DNA from: Saccharopolyspora erythraea NRRL 2338
GTDB lineage: Bacteria; Actinomycetota; Actinomycetes; Mycobacteriales; Pseudonocardiaceae
Assembly: GCF_000062885.1 (NCBI RefSeq)
Contig: NC_009142.1
Span: 5,569,584 to 5,633,583 of the forward strand
DNA length: 64,000 nt
Direction of reading: 5' to 3'
Within the stretch, counting starts at the first letter, position 1, and the number at the start of each line of letters is the position of its first letter. This document shows positions 8,975 to 17,049 of this stretch, piece by piece. The notes under the pieces were generated by a model. That model did not search any database. It worked only from the letters and a program-made list of their open reading frames with translations, and was not told the DNA's origin. The position numbers and the translations under genes were made by a program.

Positions 8975-9688
8975 TCACCGGTTCACCTGGCGGTCTACGG
9001 GCACCGTTGCCGGACGGACCCCGGTGGCCGGCGGTGTCCGGGCGCCCGTCGTCCGGAGCAGAGCGGAACGGTCCAGCCGTTGCACCCGCGCCCAGGCAGC
9101 GGCCTCGGCACGGCCCCGCACGCCCAGCTTGTCCAGGATGTTGTGCACGTGGTTCTTCACCGTCGCCAACGCGATGCACAGCCGCCGGGCGATTTCCTGG
9201 TTGGACAACCCCTGTTCCAGCAGTTCCGCGATCTCCGCTTCTCGGTGGCTCAGAAGCCCCGCTGACACGATGGACTGCGCCGCTCCCGGGCTGAGTGCCG
9301 CGGCGACACAGGGCGAGCAGCGGAACTCCCCCGCCGCGGCGCTCCGGACCGTGCGAACCAGCTCGGCGATGGAGTGACCCCGTGTCAGGTATCCCGCGGC
9401 GCCCAGCTCGGCATACGCGAGGATGTCGGATTCCTTCTCGGGAACGTTCATCGGGACGACCCGGAGCCCGGGATCGCGAGTCCGCAACGAGATCACGGCG
9501 CTGCGCCCGTCCTGCGAACCGGTCACGTCGAGCAGGACCACTCCCCTGTTCGACGTGGCGGGGTCGGTCGCGATGTCCTCGATGCCCGCACCGGTCGAGA
9601 TCACCTCGAAGCCGCCGACGCTCTGGAGGACGAGGGCCAAGCCCTCGCGGTAGAACCTCGTCGCGGCGATGATGACGAGTTCGATCAC
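8975..9688 (-). CDS. Atypical response regulator, NarL/LuxR type (copy 2)
   Basis: About 237 residues. I prefer the GTG at 9688 (MIELVIIAATRFYREGLALVL), which matches the start of copy 1 and has GAGG nine bases upstream; the frame can begin at 9697. The receiver has the phosphoacceptor strand VVLLDVTGSQDG but the acidic pair after strand 1 is replaced by A-T, removing both magnesium ligands. The C-terminus has SHREAEIAELLEQGLSNQEIA and ATVKNHVHNILDKLG. It is the promoter-proximal gene of the four-gene set with the membrane protein, the receiver-only protein and copy 1. Confidence 0.87.
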   Translation of the reverse strand: MIELVIIAATRFYREGLALVLQSVGGFEVISTGAGIEDIATDPATSNRGVVLLDVTGSQDGRSAVISLRTRDPGLRVVPMNVPEKESDILAYAELGAAGYLTRGHSIAELVRTVRSAAAGEFRCSPCVAAALSPGAAQSIVSAGLLSHREAEIAELLEQGLSNQEIARRLCIALATVKNHVHNILDKLGVRGRAEAAAWARVQRLDRSALLRTTGARTPPATGVRPATVPVDRQVNR

Positions 9689-9799
9689 GCGAACCACCCT
9701 CGCTCAGCGCGGTCGTTCCCAGCCTCCGAAGCCGACGCCGGCACTGCTCCACGCTATCCAGCCACGAGCCGGCGCCGACACGGCCAATGGTCCTTGCCC

Positions 9800-9965
9800 T
9801 ACAAGGTGCAGGGGCGACAGGCTCGCGGAGATCGGTGAATGGCACAACGCCAGGTGGAAGCCGCTCGCGTACTACGACCGGATTCCCAACCCGAACTCCA
9901 TCCGCACCGGGCCGACGATCCGAATTTCGCTGGTGCACAGCGGCTACGGCGCATCGGCGGAGTGA
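9800..9965 (+). pseudogene. LysM domain remnant, frameshifted and start-less
   Basis: In one frame YKVQ is encoded at 9800-9811; in the next, GDRLAEIGEWHNARWKPLAY then YDRIPNPNSIRTGPTIRI at 9813-9926. Joined, these form one LysM fold (compare GDNLTNIGKW and NQIPNPDMIQIGQKI in the intact LysM gene at 21386). LysM binds peptidoglycan or chitin sugars. There is no start codon or ribosome site, and a small deletion separates the two parts, so this is a relic related to the LysM genes 12 kb away. Confidence 0.55.
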
Positions 9966-9979
9966 GCAGACCGGGCTGA

Positions 9980-11839
9980 TCACCGAGCTGGTCGCGTCGC
10001 CGTGACCCAGGCCGCGGCGGTCACGGCCCGCGCGATGTCGGCGATGAAGTCCACCTCGACCGCCTTGTCGGCCGGCAGGTGGTAGTTCGGGTTGGCGTCC
10101 GGCTCCGAGTCCCGGTCCGGGCCGATGAAGAAGTCCTCCGACGCCAGACATGCCGGCCGACCGTGGAGGTGGAAGCTGTGGTGGTCGCTGCGGGTCTCGG
10201 CGGGGTCGGCGATGGTCCCGCCGTAGCGCTGCGGGGCGAGCAGATCGGGAGAAACCGCCGAAGCCTCTTCCGCAACCAGCTTCCCGAGCGCCTGGGAGGC
10301 GCGCTCGACGTCCCGGTCGCCGGAGAACCCGGCGTGCAGCTCCCAACTCCGGCCGCTCCGGGCATCCCAGCCGATCATGTCCATCTGGAACACCGCGGTG
10401 ATCGGCACCCCCTGCGCCGCCTGGTCGCGGGCGTAGGCGCGGCTTCCGACCAGCCCGTGCTCCTCGGCGTTGAACAGGACGAAGCGCACTGTGCGGCGCG
10501 CCGAGCCGAGGGTCCGGGCCAAGCGGCAGACCGCGTCCGCTGCGGCCAGGACGCCCGCAAGACCGCTCCCGTCGTCGTCGGCTCCGGGAGCCGGATCGCT
10601 GGCGGCGCGGAAGCCTGGTTGGCGGGCGGCCGTCGAGTCCAGATGCGCTGAGATCACGACCACGCCTTCAAGTCCACTGCCGGGGAGTTCGCCCTCGACG
10701 TTCTCGTACGCGCGCCCCTGATGGCTGAATCGGTGTCGCCGCACCGACACCATCGAGTCCATGGCCGCCAGCTCGGCGACAGCGCGATCGACCGCCGTCG
10801 CGTTGTCGGCGTGGAGGATGTGGCGGCTCCGCAACGGAGGCCCGTCGGCGGTGGCTCCGCCGGTGTAACGGGCGATGATGTCCTGCACCCGCGTTGCGGT
10901 CACGGTCCGCTCAAGCACGTCCGCCTCGGTTCGCTCCAACGCCGCGGTTCCGAGTCCGGTGGCCACGGCCGGTTCCCGGCCAAGGTCGACCGGGCGCTTG
11001 CCGAGCCCGCTCAACGGGGTCAGTTTGAGGTTGTGCCCGTGCTGACCTGCCGCGAGATGCAGGTCCTCCACCTCGCTGCCACCGGGCACCGCGAGCAGCA
11101 CGTCCTGCCCCGTGGACGCGAGGATCGCGTTGTCGTCTCCCAGCTTCCGGCCGAGCACACCGACAGCTGACACATCCAGGTCGCGGATCAGGTAGAGGTC
11201 TGTGGTCGCCGGCAGCCCGGGTCCTCCGAGGCGTTCGACCCTCCAGCCCAGACCTTCGAGCGCCTGCACGGAGTTCGACGTACCGACGCCCAGGACGGTG
11301 GTCGGCGGGCCGGGCGTCACGTCGCAGGCGACTGCCCCGCACCGATCGAACGCCTCGGCCCACGCGCCGCCCTCGGGAACCGTCGCGCGCAGGAACGTCA
11401 GCGGGCCGCCGCTTTCCACCACGGCGCGGGCCAGCCTCGGGTGCGGCGCGACCCGGAAACCCGCCTCGCGGGCAAAAGCACGTTCGGTGGCATCCTCGCC
11501 GACGAACACGCTCGTCGCGACGGAAGGATCCCCGGCCAGACGTGCCGCGGTCCGGAACAACCGCGGCGAGTCCTTGCGTCCGAGCACGATCAGTTCGGGT
11601 TCCAGCACGGATGCCAGGTCGCTGGTGTGGAGCCAGCGGTCCACTTCGTCGTGCGAAATCGCGCCGGGGTTGGAGATCAGGCCGAGAGGGCAGCCGAGTT
11701 CCCGCAGGTCGTCGAGGATCGGCCGCACATCGTCGAACACCTTCAGCTCGACGATGGTGCGGCCGTCGGGGCCAACCGCAACCGATGCGAGGGTGTCACC
11801 CAGGTCGAAGAACACCGCTGTGCAGTCATGCTCCGACAT
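9980..11839 (-). CDS. HAD-like hydrolase fused to M28 zinc aminopeptidase
   Basis: 619 residues from the ATG at 11839, which has GGGAGG upstream. Residues 1-190 are a haloacid-dehalogenase domain: FFDLGDTLAS (nucleophile motif), LISNPGA, LGRKDS and VGEDATERAFAREAG. Residues about 385-610 are an M28 peptidase with all five expected zinc ligands: H399 (AHLDST), D in GADDDGSG (421-423), E460 with catalytic E459 (NAEEHG), D487 (MDMIGWD) and H in SDHHSF (about 553). The middle region is unassigned. No signal peptide is present although most M28 enzymes are secreted. It ends a three-gene run with 11866-12990 and 13002-14618 (gaps 26 and 11 bases). Confidence 0.85.
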   Translation of the reverse strand: MSEHDCTAVFFDLGDTLASVAVGPDGRTIVELKVFDDVRPILDDLRELGCPLGLISNPGAISHDEVDRWLHTSDLASVLEPELIVLGRKDSPRLFRTAARLAGDPSVATSVFVGEDATERAFAREAGFRVAPHPRLARAVVESGGPLTFLRATVPEGGAWAEAFDRCGAVACDVTPGPPTTVLGVGTSNSVQALEGLGWRVERLGGPGLPATTDLYLIRDLDVSAVGVLGRKLGDDNAILASTGQDVLLAVPGGSEVEDLHLAAGQHGHNLKLTPLSGLGKRPVDLGREPAVATGLGTAALERTEADVLERTVTATRVQDIIARYTGGATADGPPLRSRHILHADNATAVDRAVAELAAMDSMVSVRRHRFSHQGRAYENVEGELPGSGLEGVVVISAHLDSTAARQPGFRAASDPAPGADDDGSGLAGVLAAADAVCRLARTLGSARRTVRFVLFNAEEHGLVGSRAYARDQAAQGVPITAVFQMDMIGWDARSGRSWELHAGFSGDRDVERASQALGKLVAEEASAVSPDLLAPQRYGGTIADPAETRSDHHSFHLHGRPACLASEDFFIGPDRDSEPDANPNYHLPADKAVEVDFIADIARAVTAAAWVTATRPAR

Positions 11840-11865
11840 CCAAACCTCCCACGACTGCGAAGCGT

Positions 11866-12990
11866 TCAGGCCGCGGCGTAGCGCGATGGCAACCGCGCCT
11901 GGCCGAGGTTGTCCGGTGGGGCGAACGACGGTGCGAGAGCGCTGGTCCCGGCTTGGAGTCTCAGCCGGACGCATTCCATCGGCGGGATGTCGTTCTGCCC
12001 GAAGCGGCATGCGACACCGATCAGCTTCACGGTGATGTGATCGGCGAGCTGGCTGCCGAACCAGATGGGCTGGCCGTCGATGGTGATGTCGCTGACGGTG
12101 AATCCGGCCTCCGCGGGGACCTCGTACACGGCCCGGACCGGATGGTTCTCCGCGCCCCGCACGTAGCGCCAGTAGGTGGCGGGATCCGAACCGTCGGGTG
12201 TGCGGAAATCTCCTGTCGACAGACCTCCTATGTAGAGGCCGATGGGATTCTTCAGGGTCACGCTCGCCTTTTGCCGGGCCAATGCGTTGACCTCACCACC
12301 GATGTGCGGATCGCTGTTGCGCTCAGGGGCCCCGTAGAGGCCGCACTTGATCAGTTCTTGTTCGCGGGTGAGCACGTTGCCGTCGCGGTGGCGCACGATG
12401 GTGGCCGCACCCGCGAGCTCGACCTCGGCGAACAGCGAGTTCGGATCGTGGACGAGGTGCATCGCACCTTCGGTGGTGCTGCGGTTCCACCGGTTGCGCA
12501 CGATGTAGTTCCCCTGGGAGTCGAACAGGTCTGCCTTCGACACCTGCTCGCTGAGGAACGTCTGGTACAGCCTGACGAGGGTCTCCGGCGCCGTCTGCGC
12601 GAGGAACGTCCACCACTCGCGAGGCTCGCAGGTGAAGGTGACTTTCCGGATCTTCCCTTCGGAATCCCGGGTGGCGCTCCATTCCAGGTACTCGTCCTGC
12701 ACCTCCCGGGAGGCTTCGGCACGCCGCCAGCGCTGCGTGTCCCCCGGGAAGTTCCGGCGGATCTGCCGGGGGAACGCCGACCAGCTGATCTCGGCTTCGA
12801 CGGCATCCGCCGCCGTTTCGGTCTCGGTCGGATCGTAGAACTGGCTTCGTGGCGCGTCGTTGTCCTTCTGAACCGGTTGCCCGGCACGGACCTGCTGGAA
12901 GATGCTCTTGACCGCATCGCTCCACAGCTTCCTGGCTTCGTCGCCCACGTCGTCCACATGTCCGATCGGGTCGAACCGCGTCAGCAACAT
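11866..12990 (-). CDS. Unknown protein in the HAD-M28 operon (374 aa)
   Basis: ATG at 12990 with GAGGAGA upstream; the next gene up-strand ends 11 bases away, so they are co-transcribed. The product starts MLLTRFDPIGHVDDVGDEAR, is rich in tryptophan and charged residues, has no signal peptide or membrane segments, and shows a C-terminal half of predicted beta strands (DITIDGQPIWFG, HITVKLIGVACRFG). I do not recognise a family. Its strict operon position with a peptidase and another unknown suggests they act together. Confidence 0.75.
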   Translation of the reverse strand: MLLTRFDPIGHVDDVGDEARKLWSDAVKSIFQQVRAGQPVQKDNDAPRSQFYDPTETETAADAVEAEISWSAFPRQIRRNFPGDTQRWRRAEASREVQDEYLEWSATRDSEGKIRKVTFTCEPREWWTFLAQTAPETLVRLYQTFLSEQVSKADLFDSQGNYIVRNRWNRSTTEGAMHLVHDPNSLFAEVELAGAATIVRHRDGNVLTREQELIKCGLYGAPERNSDPHIGGEVNALARQKASVTLKNPIGLYIGGLSTGDFRTPDGSDPATYWRYVRGAENHPVRAVYEVPAEAGFTVSDITIDGQPIWFGSQLADHITVKLIGVACRFGQNDIPPMECVRLRLQAGTSALAPSFAPPDNLGQARLPSRYAAA

Positions 12991-13001
12991 GTTCGTTCTC
13001 C

Positions 13002-14618
13002 TCACCGGTCGCCTTGCTGAACCGGCTCTGACATGACGGTGCCGTCGCGACGCATCGCGAGGACCGGCAGGTTGGCAGGGATGTCCGTCCGCGGCAGAAG
13101 CAGCGGGAACTCGTTGAGGGCGGTGCCGGCGAAGCTCCGGCGCCGCGACTCCGCGAGCAGGACGTAGGAGTCGAAGCCGTCGTCGGTGGCCACGACTTCG
13201 GTTACCGCGTCGAGGTAGCTGTTGAGGCGTTCGGAGAGTCCGGCTTTCCACTCGTCCTTGTGGAGTTGCCACATTTCGGCGAACTCCCGCTCGGGGCTCT
13301 CCTCCCCCAGTGCAGCGGCCGCGGTGGTGATCCGCTCCGCCGTTCGCTCCGACAGGTCCGAGCCGCTCTCCGTCAGTGCCGCAACCGTCGGCGCGTGCCG
13401 CAAGAGCGCGGCTCGGCGCTTCGAGTACACGGGATTGGGAAAGTCGACCATCAGCGCACACGCGGCGAAACGGGCGGTGAGCAAGCCCGACCGGACCGCC
13501 TGACGCACCACCTCGTTGTCTTCCAGCGCCGGTTCGGGAAACAGGAAGGCGAAGTGCGTGTCACCGGGCCACTGCGCGCCTTGCCCGTCCTCAAGACGGA
13601 ACCGGTAGCGAGCGAGGCTGGCGCGGTAGTGGCCGCCGTGGACGAGGGGTGCCTGGCCCGGCGTCTCGATCCCGAGGTCCTCCAGCAGCTCCAGGTTGAA
13701 CAGGAAAGTCAGCGGCAGGGCCAGATCGGAGGAGTCATCGATGGCCGCGCTCTCGCTGTCGGTCGTGCGCAGGTTCACCGTTGTCGTCTGGAACAGATGC
13801 CGCAGCAGCCGGTCCGGGTGCTCGATGCTCGAACGATCGGTGATGGCTCGCAGCCGGGCCCTGGTCCAGCGCTCGATGCACCGCTTGGCGACCTGCTTCT
13901 CGAAGACGTCCGCGCTCTGGCGATCACGCCAAAGCGGGTCGGTTCGCAGCGGGCTGTCCGGCGGGATCGCGTCGTGCGCACCGGCGCGTGAGGAATGCCA
14001 GTTGTTCCAGGGCTCGCGCAGCTCACGCATCACGACGCTGCCGTTGACGTGCGCGGCGAACGGGCCCTGACCGCGCGTGGCCGGTTCGAGCGCGTCGTGG
14101 GAGTCCCCCGCGTAGATCCACGCCGTGGTTCCCTCGACCCGGAGGTAGTAGTTGAAGACCCCGTTGTCGTCGTCCCAGGCGAGGACCTGCAGGAATACGG
14201 CAGGCGAGTCGGCCTCCGGACCCGTGGTCACCAACAGCTCGGTCTGCTCCTCGCTGCGCCCGCGAGAAACCAGGCACCGCAGTTGCCGTGCCACGTCCCT
14301 GGTCTGTTCAGTCCAGGGGAGCTGGCTGCCTTCGCCTGCCAGGAAGGTCATCTGGACCGGGACGGCCTGCGGTCCCTCAGCCGCATCGAGTGCGGCGACC
14401 AGCTCACGCAGGGTCGCGGGAAACGTGCCGTGCTGGAACAGCAGGACGGCGAGGGGGTCCCTGAGGCGTGCCACCTCGCTGTCGTTCATAGGGGTGCCGG
14501 TGGGCGGGTCGAGGCCCGTCCGCAACCGGTGCAGCCGACCACCTTCCGGGGATGGGGTCTCCCCGGACTCGGCCATGCTCGCAACCGTCGCCGGTCTTGC
14601 GATGTCCATCCGTGACAT
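13002..14618 (-). CDS. Unknown protein heading the HAD-M28 operon (538 aa)
   Basis: ATG at 14618 (a second ATG three codons later is possible) with GGGGAGCGGAG upstream. The protein is soluble, with no signal peptide, and includes FLQVLAWDDDNGVFNYYLRVEG and WNNWHSSRAGAHDAIPPDSP, recalling proteins that carry an aromatic-rich binding pocket, but I know no match. A C-terminal helical stretch holds EFAEMWQLHKDEWKAGLSER. It is the first gene of a three-gene operon and is divergent from the SNase-like gene at 14853, with a conserved regulatory block between them. Confidence 0.75.
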   Translation of the reverse strand: MSRMDIARPATVASMAESGETPSPEGGRLHRLRTGLDPPTGTPMNDSEVARLRDPLAVLLFQHGTFPATLRELVAALDAAEGPQAVPVQMTFLAGEGSQLPWTEQTRDVARQLRCLVSRGRSEEQTELLVTTGPEADSPAVFLQVLAWDDDNGVFNYYLRVEGTTAWIYAGDSHDALEPATRGQGPFAAHVNGSVVMRELREPWNNWHSSRAGAHDAIPPDSPLRTDPLWRDRQSADVFEKQVAKRCIERWTRARLRAITDRSSIEHPDRLLRHLFQTTTVNLRTTDSESAAIDDSSDLALPLTFLFNLELLEDLGIETPGQAPLVHGGHYRASLARYRFRLEDGQGAQWPGDTHFAFLFPEPALEDNEVVRQAVRSGLLTARFAACALMVDFPNPVYSKRRAALLRHAPTVAALTESGSDLSERTAERITTAAAALGEESPEREFAEMWQLHKDEWKAGLSERLNSYLDAVTEVVATDDGFDSYVLLAESRRRSFAGTALNEFPLLLPRTDIPANLPVLAMRRDGTVMSEPVQQGDR

Positions 14619-14678
14619 CGTGCTCCGCTCCCCTGCTCATCGTCCGGTCCCCGCAGCGGCACCGGGAATGGGCCGTCA

Positions 14679-14785
14679 GGTTCAAAGGGGATCCAAACTG
14701 GCACGGAGCTTCGGTGCGCACGCATCACCGCACCAGTCCCGGATCTGAATCCTCGGTGGATCCGGGGATTCATTGCCACCGGGTA
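14679..14785. promoter_or_regulatory. Conserved intergenic block, copy A
   Basis: Holds GGTTCAAAGGGGATCC at 14679-14694 and CCGGATCTGAATCCTCGGTG starting 14739, continuing to CATTGCC and GGGTA at 14781-14785. Closely similar text occurs at 20684-20722 (copy B) and 21243-21304 (copy C). The right part of A lies about 70-115 bases before the SNase-like start and matches the right part of C, which lies at about the same distance before the LysM gene. This points to a shared promoter or operator. Confidence 0.6.
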
Positions 14786-14852
14786 GCCGCCACGCCTTAC
14801 TTGAGTGCGAGCGCTCGTGCGCGCCGCACACCCGGAGCTGGGAGGCGCCGAC

Positions 14853-15710
14853 ATGTCCGTGATCGTCATCGAAGGCACTTACCGACTGGTCGGGTCGCGC
14901 CCGGACGGTGACTCGATCCGCTTCTACCCGAACAAGCCCGCCGAGTGGGACTTGGTTCCGGGACCCGTGCGCCGGAATGCCAAGGGTGGAGCGCAACTGC
15001 GGTTCGATGGAATCGACACCCTCGAAACGCACTACCCCACCAAGGCGGGCGAGGTGCACCAACCACCGAAGTTCGGACAGGCGGCCCTACAGGAGCTGCT
15101 GACGTGGGTGGGTTTCACCGACGTTCGTCGTGACGAGCGCGACACGGTCACCAGCACGGTTCCCGAGCATGCGCCCGGCTACATCTTCACCAGAGGAGCC
15201 GATGTGCACGGGCGCTGCGTGGCGTTCGCCGGCCGCGGCCGTGCTCCTGGCCCGAGCGGCGAGCCGATGCACGTCGACGTCGCCGCGGTCCAGCAGACCG
15301 CCAACCACCACCTGCTGCTGCAGGGCATGGCCTACCCGACCTTCTACCGGAAGCTCTTCCCGGACCTGCGCACGGAGATGATCGACGCGACCGAGCGCGC
15401 CAAGTCCCGCCGCAGCGGGTTGTGGCCGTTCGACCTGACCTTCTCGGGAATCAAGGTCGAGGGTCTGAGCCAGCTGACCGAATCGGCGGTGATCATGCCG
15501 AAGCTGTTCCGCCGACTCGCCGACTACCTCGTGCTCAACGACGGCGACCCCTCGCTGGCGGGGTTCCGCGACTACGTCGAGGAGCGCGGCGATCGCCTGT
15601 TCATCATCTCCACCGGACACTCGACCGGGTTCGACTTCGTCATCAACGTCGCCGACCAGACCGTGAAGCTGACGACGCCGCTCGAGGACCTCGTCTTCGA
15701 GGAGCGCTAG
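14853..15710 (+). CDS. Staphylococcal-nuclease-like protein (285 aa)
   Basis: ATG at 14853 with GGGAGG seven bases upstream. The N-terminal half has the SNase (thermonuclease) pattern: a first strand with GDSIRFYPN, then LRFDGIDTLETHY (family 'xRLxGIDxPE', acidic active-site position), and further on ATERAKSRRSGLWPFD, equivalent to the 'A+xxxxGLW' end of the fold. An N-terminal signal peptide, usual for secreted thermonucleases, is missing. The C-terminal hundred residues are an unrelated extension. It is followed after 31 bases by an alpha/beta hydrolase gene and probably forms a two-gene operon. Confidence 0.7.
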   Translation: MSVIVIEGTYRLVGSRPDGDSIRFYPNKPAEWDLVPGPVRRNAKGGAQLRFDGIDTLETHYPTKAGEVHQPPKFGQAALQELLTWVGFTDVRRDERDTVTSTVPEHAPGYIFTRGADVHGRCVAFAGRGRAPGPSGEPMHVDVAAVQQTANHHLLLQGMAYPTFYRKLFPDLRTEMIDATERAKSRRSGLWPFDLTFSGIKVEGLSQLTESAVIMPKLFRRLADYLVLNDGDPSLAGFRDYVEERGDRLFIISTGHSTGFDFVINVADQTVKLTTPLEDLVFEER

Positions 15711-15741
15711 CGGGCCTCGGACTTCACACCGGGGAGGACTG

Positions 15742-17025
15742 ATGACCGACTTCGCTGGATTCCCGGGTGCGGAATTGGAGTTCGACAGCGACGCCCACGT
15801 CGTCGGCAGCGCTGACCCCGTTCTCCGACTTGTTGGCGACCAGGCCGTGACCGATCTGCTCGTGCTCAGCCACGGGTGGAACAACGACAAGGCCGAAGCT
15901 CTCCGGCTGTACCGGGACCTCACTTCGTCGCTCCGCGCCGCCGTCGATTCCGGAGCCGGGCCACAGCCCGCCGGCCGGACGATCGGTGTCGTAGCCGTGC
16001 TGTGGCCGTCCAAGAGGTTCACCGAACCCGGTCTCGTCGCAGCCGGATCGACGGCCCTCGCACCACCGATCGACTCACAGATCATCCTCGAGCAGATCCG
16101 GGAGCTCCGAACCGTCTTCCCCGACCCCGCGGCTCAGCGAACCCTCGACTTTGCGGCCGCCCTCGTACCCGGGTTGTCCACGGCCGACGCGCGTGCGGCC
16201 TTCGCCGAACAGATGCGGTCGCTGCTCGCTTCCACGACGCTCGATCCCGAAGACGGCGCGACCGATCTGTTCACCCTTCCCGGTGAGGAGCTCATGCACC
16301 GCCTGGCCCTCCCGGTCGCGCTCGCACCGCCCGAGGGCGCGAGCCTCGACGTCGACGCCGGTGAGGACATGGCGGCGTTCGACACCCTGTTCGGCGGGAC
16401 TTGGAGCGCGGCGCTGCACTTGGTCAACTTCACCACCTACTACACCATGAAGCACAGAGCAGGCCGGATCGGCGAGAACGGTCTCGCCCCGGTGCTGGCC
16501 GACATCAAGCGAGCGCGGCCCGATCTGCACGTCCACCTCGTGGGCCACAGCTTCGGCTCCCGCCTGGCCGCTGCTGCCAGCAAAGCGCTCCCCGCCGACA
16601 CGATCACCACGCTGTCCCTTCTCCAGGCCGCCTTCTCGCACCACGGGTTCGCCGAGCACTGGAAGCCCGGTCAACACGGACACTTCCGGGCCATCATCGC
16701 GGAGAAGAAGATCAACGGGCCTGTTCTTGCCACACACACGCGGAACGACCGCGCCGTCGGCATCGCCTACGCCATCGCGTCCCGGATCTCAGGGGACGCC
16801 GCGAGCCTCGTCGGCGACGCCACCGACACCTACGGCGGAATGGGCCGCAACGGCGCCCAAAGGACTTCCGAGGCCGTAGCCGCGACGCTGCTCCCGGTGG
16901 GTGCACGCTACACGTGGCAACCCCGGTGCCCCCACAACCTCCTGGCCGACGACTTCATCAAGGGACATGCCGACGTCACCGGCCGAGAGGTGGCCTTCGC
17001 GATCTGCTCCGCGATGGCACCGTGA
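15742..17025 (+). CDS. Alpha/beta-hydrolase, lipase-like (427 aa)
   Basis: ATG at 15742 just after GGGGAGG. The early segment LLVLSHGWNNDKAEA contains the oxyanion HG motif of lipases, and HVHLVGHSFGSRLAAAA holds the nucleophile elbow GHSFG. A late histidine in CPHNLLADDF may complete the triad. No signal peptide is visible. Families with 'SHGWNN' openings are usually esterases of unknown substrate or effector-type lipases. The gene follows the SNase-like gene by 31 bases and converges on the peroxidase gene. Confidence 0.78.
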   Translation: MTDFAGFPGAELEFDSDAHVVGSADPVLRLVGDQAVTDLLVLSHGWNNDKAEALRLYRDLTSSLRAAVDSGAGPQPAGRTIGVVAVLWPSKRFTEPGLVAAGSTALAPPIDSQIILEQIRELRTVFPDPAAQRTLDFAAALVPGLSTADARAAFAEQMRSLLASTTLDPEDGATDLFTLPGEELMHRLALPVALAPPEGASLDVDAGEDMAAFDTLFGGTWSAALHLVNFTTYYTMKHRAGRIGENGLAPVLADIKRARPDLHVHLVGHSFGSRLAAAASKALPADTITTLSLLQAAFSHHGFAEHWKPGQHGHFRAIIAEKKINGPVLATHTRNDRAVGIAYAIASRISGDAASLVGDATDTYGGMGRNGAQRTSEAVAATLLPVGARYTWQPRCPHNLLADDFIKGHADVTGREVAFAICSAMAP

Positions 17026-17049
17026 ACCGGCGCCCCACGCGATGCCGTA

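Noticed and set aside
7377-10346. A 989-residue open frame on the minus strand
   Set aside because: It is a high-GC shadow spanning several real genes, arginine- and proline-rich with no domain; the regulators and peptidase in the other frames explain the region.
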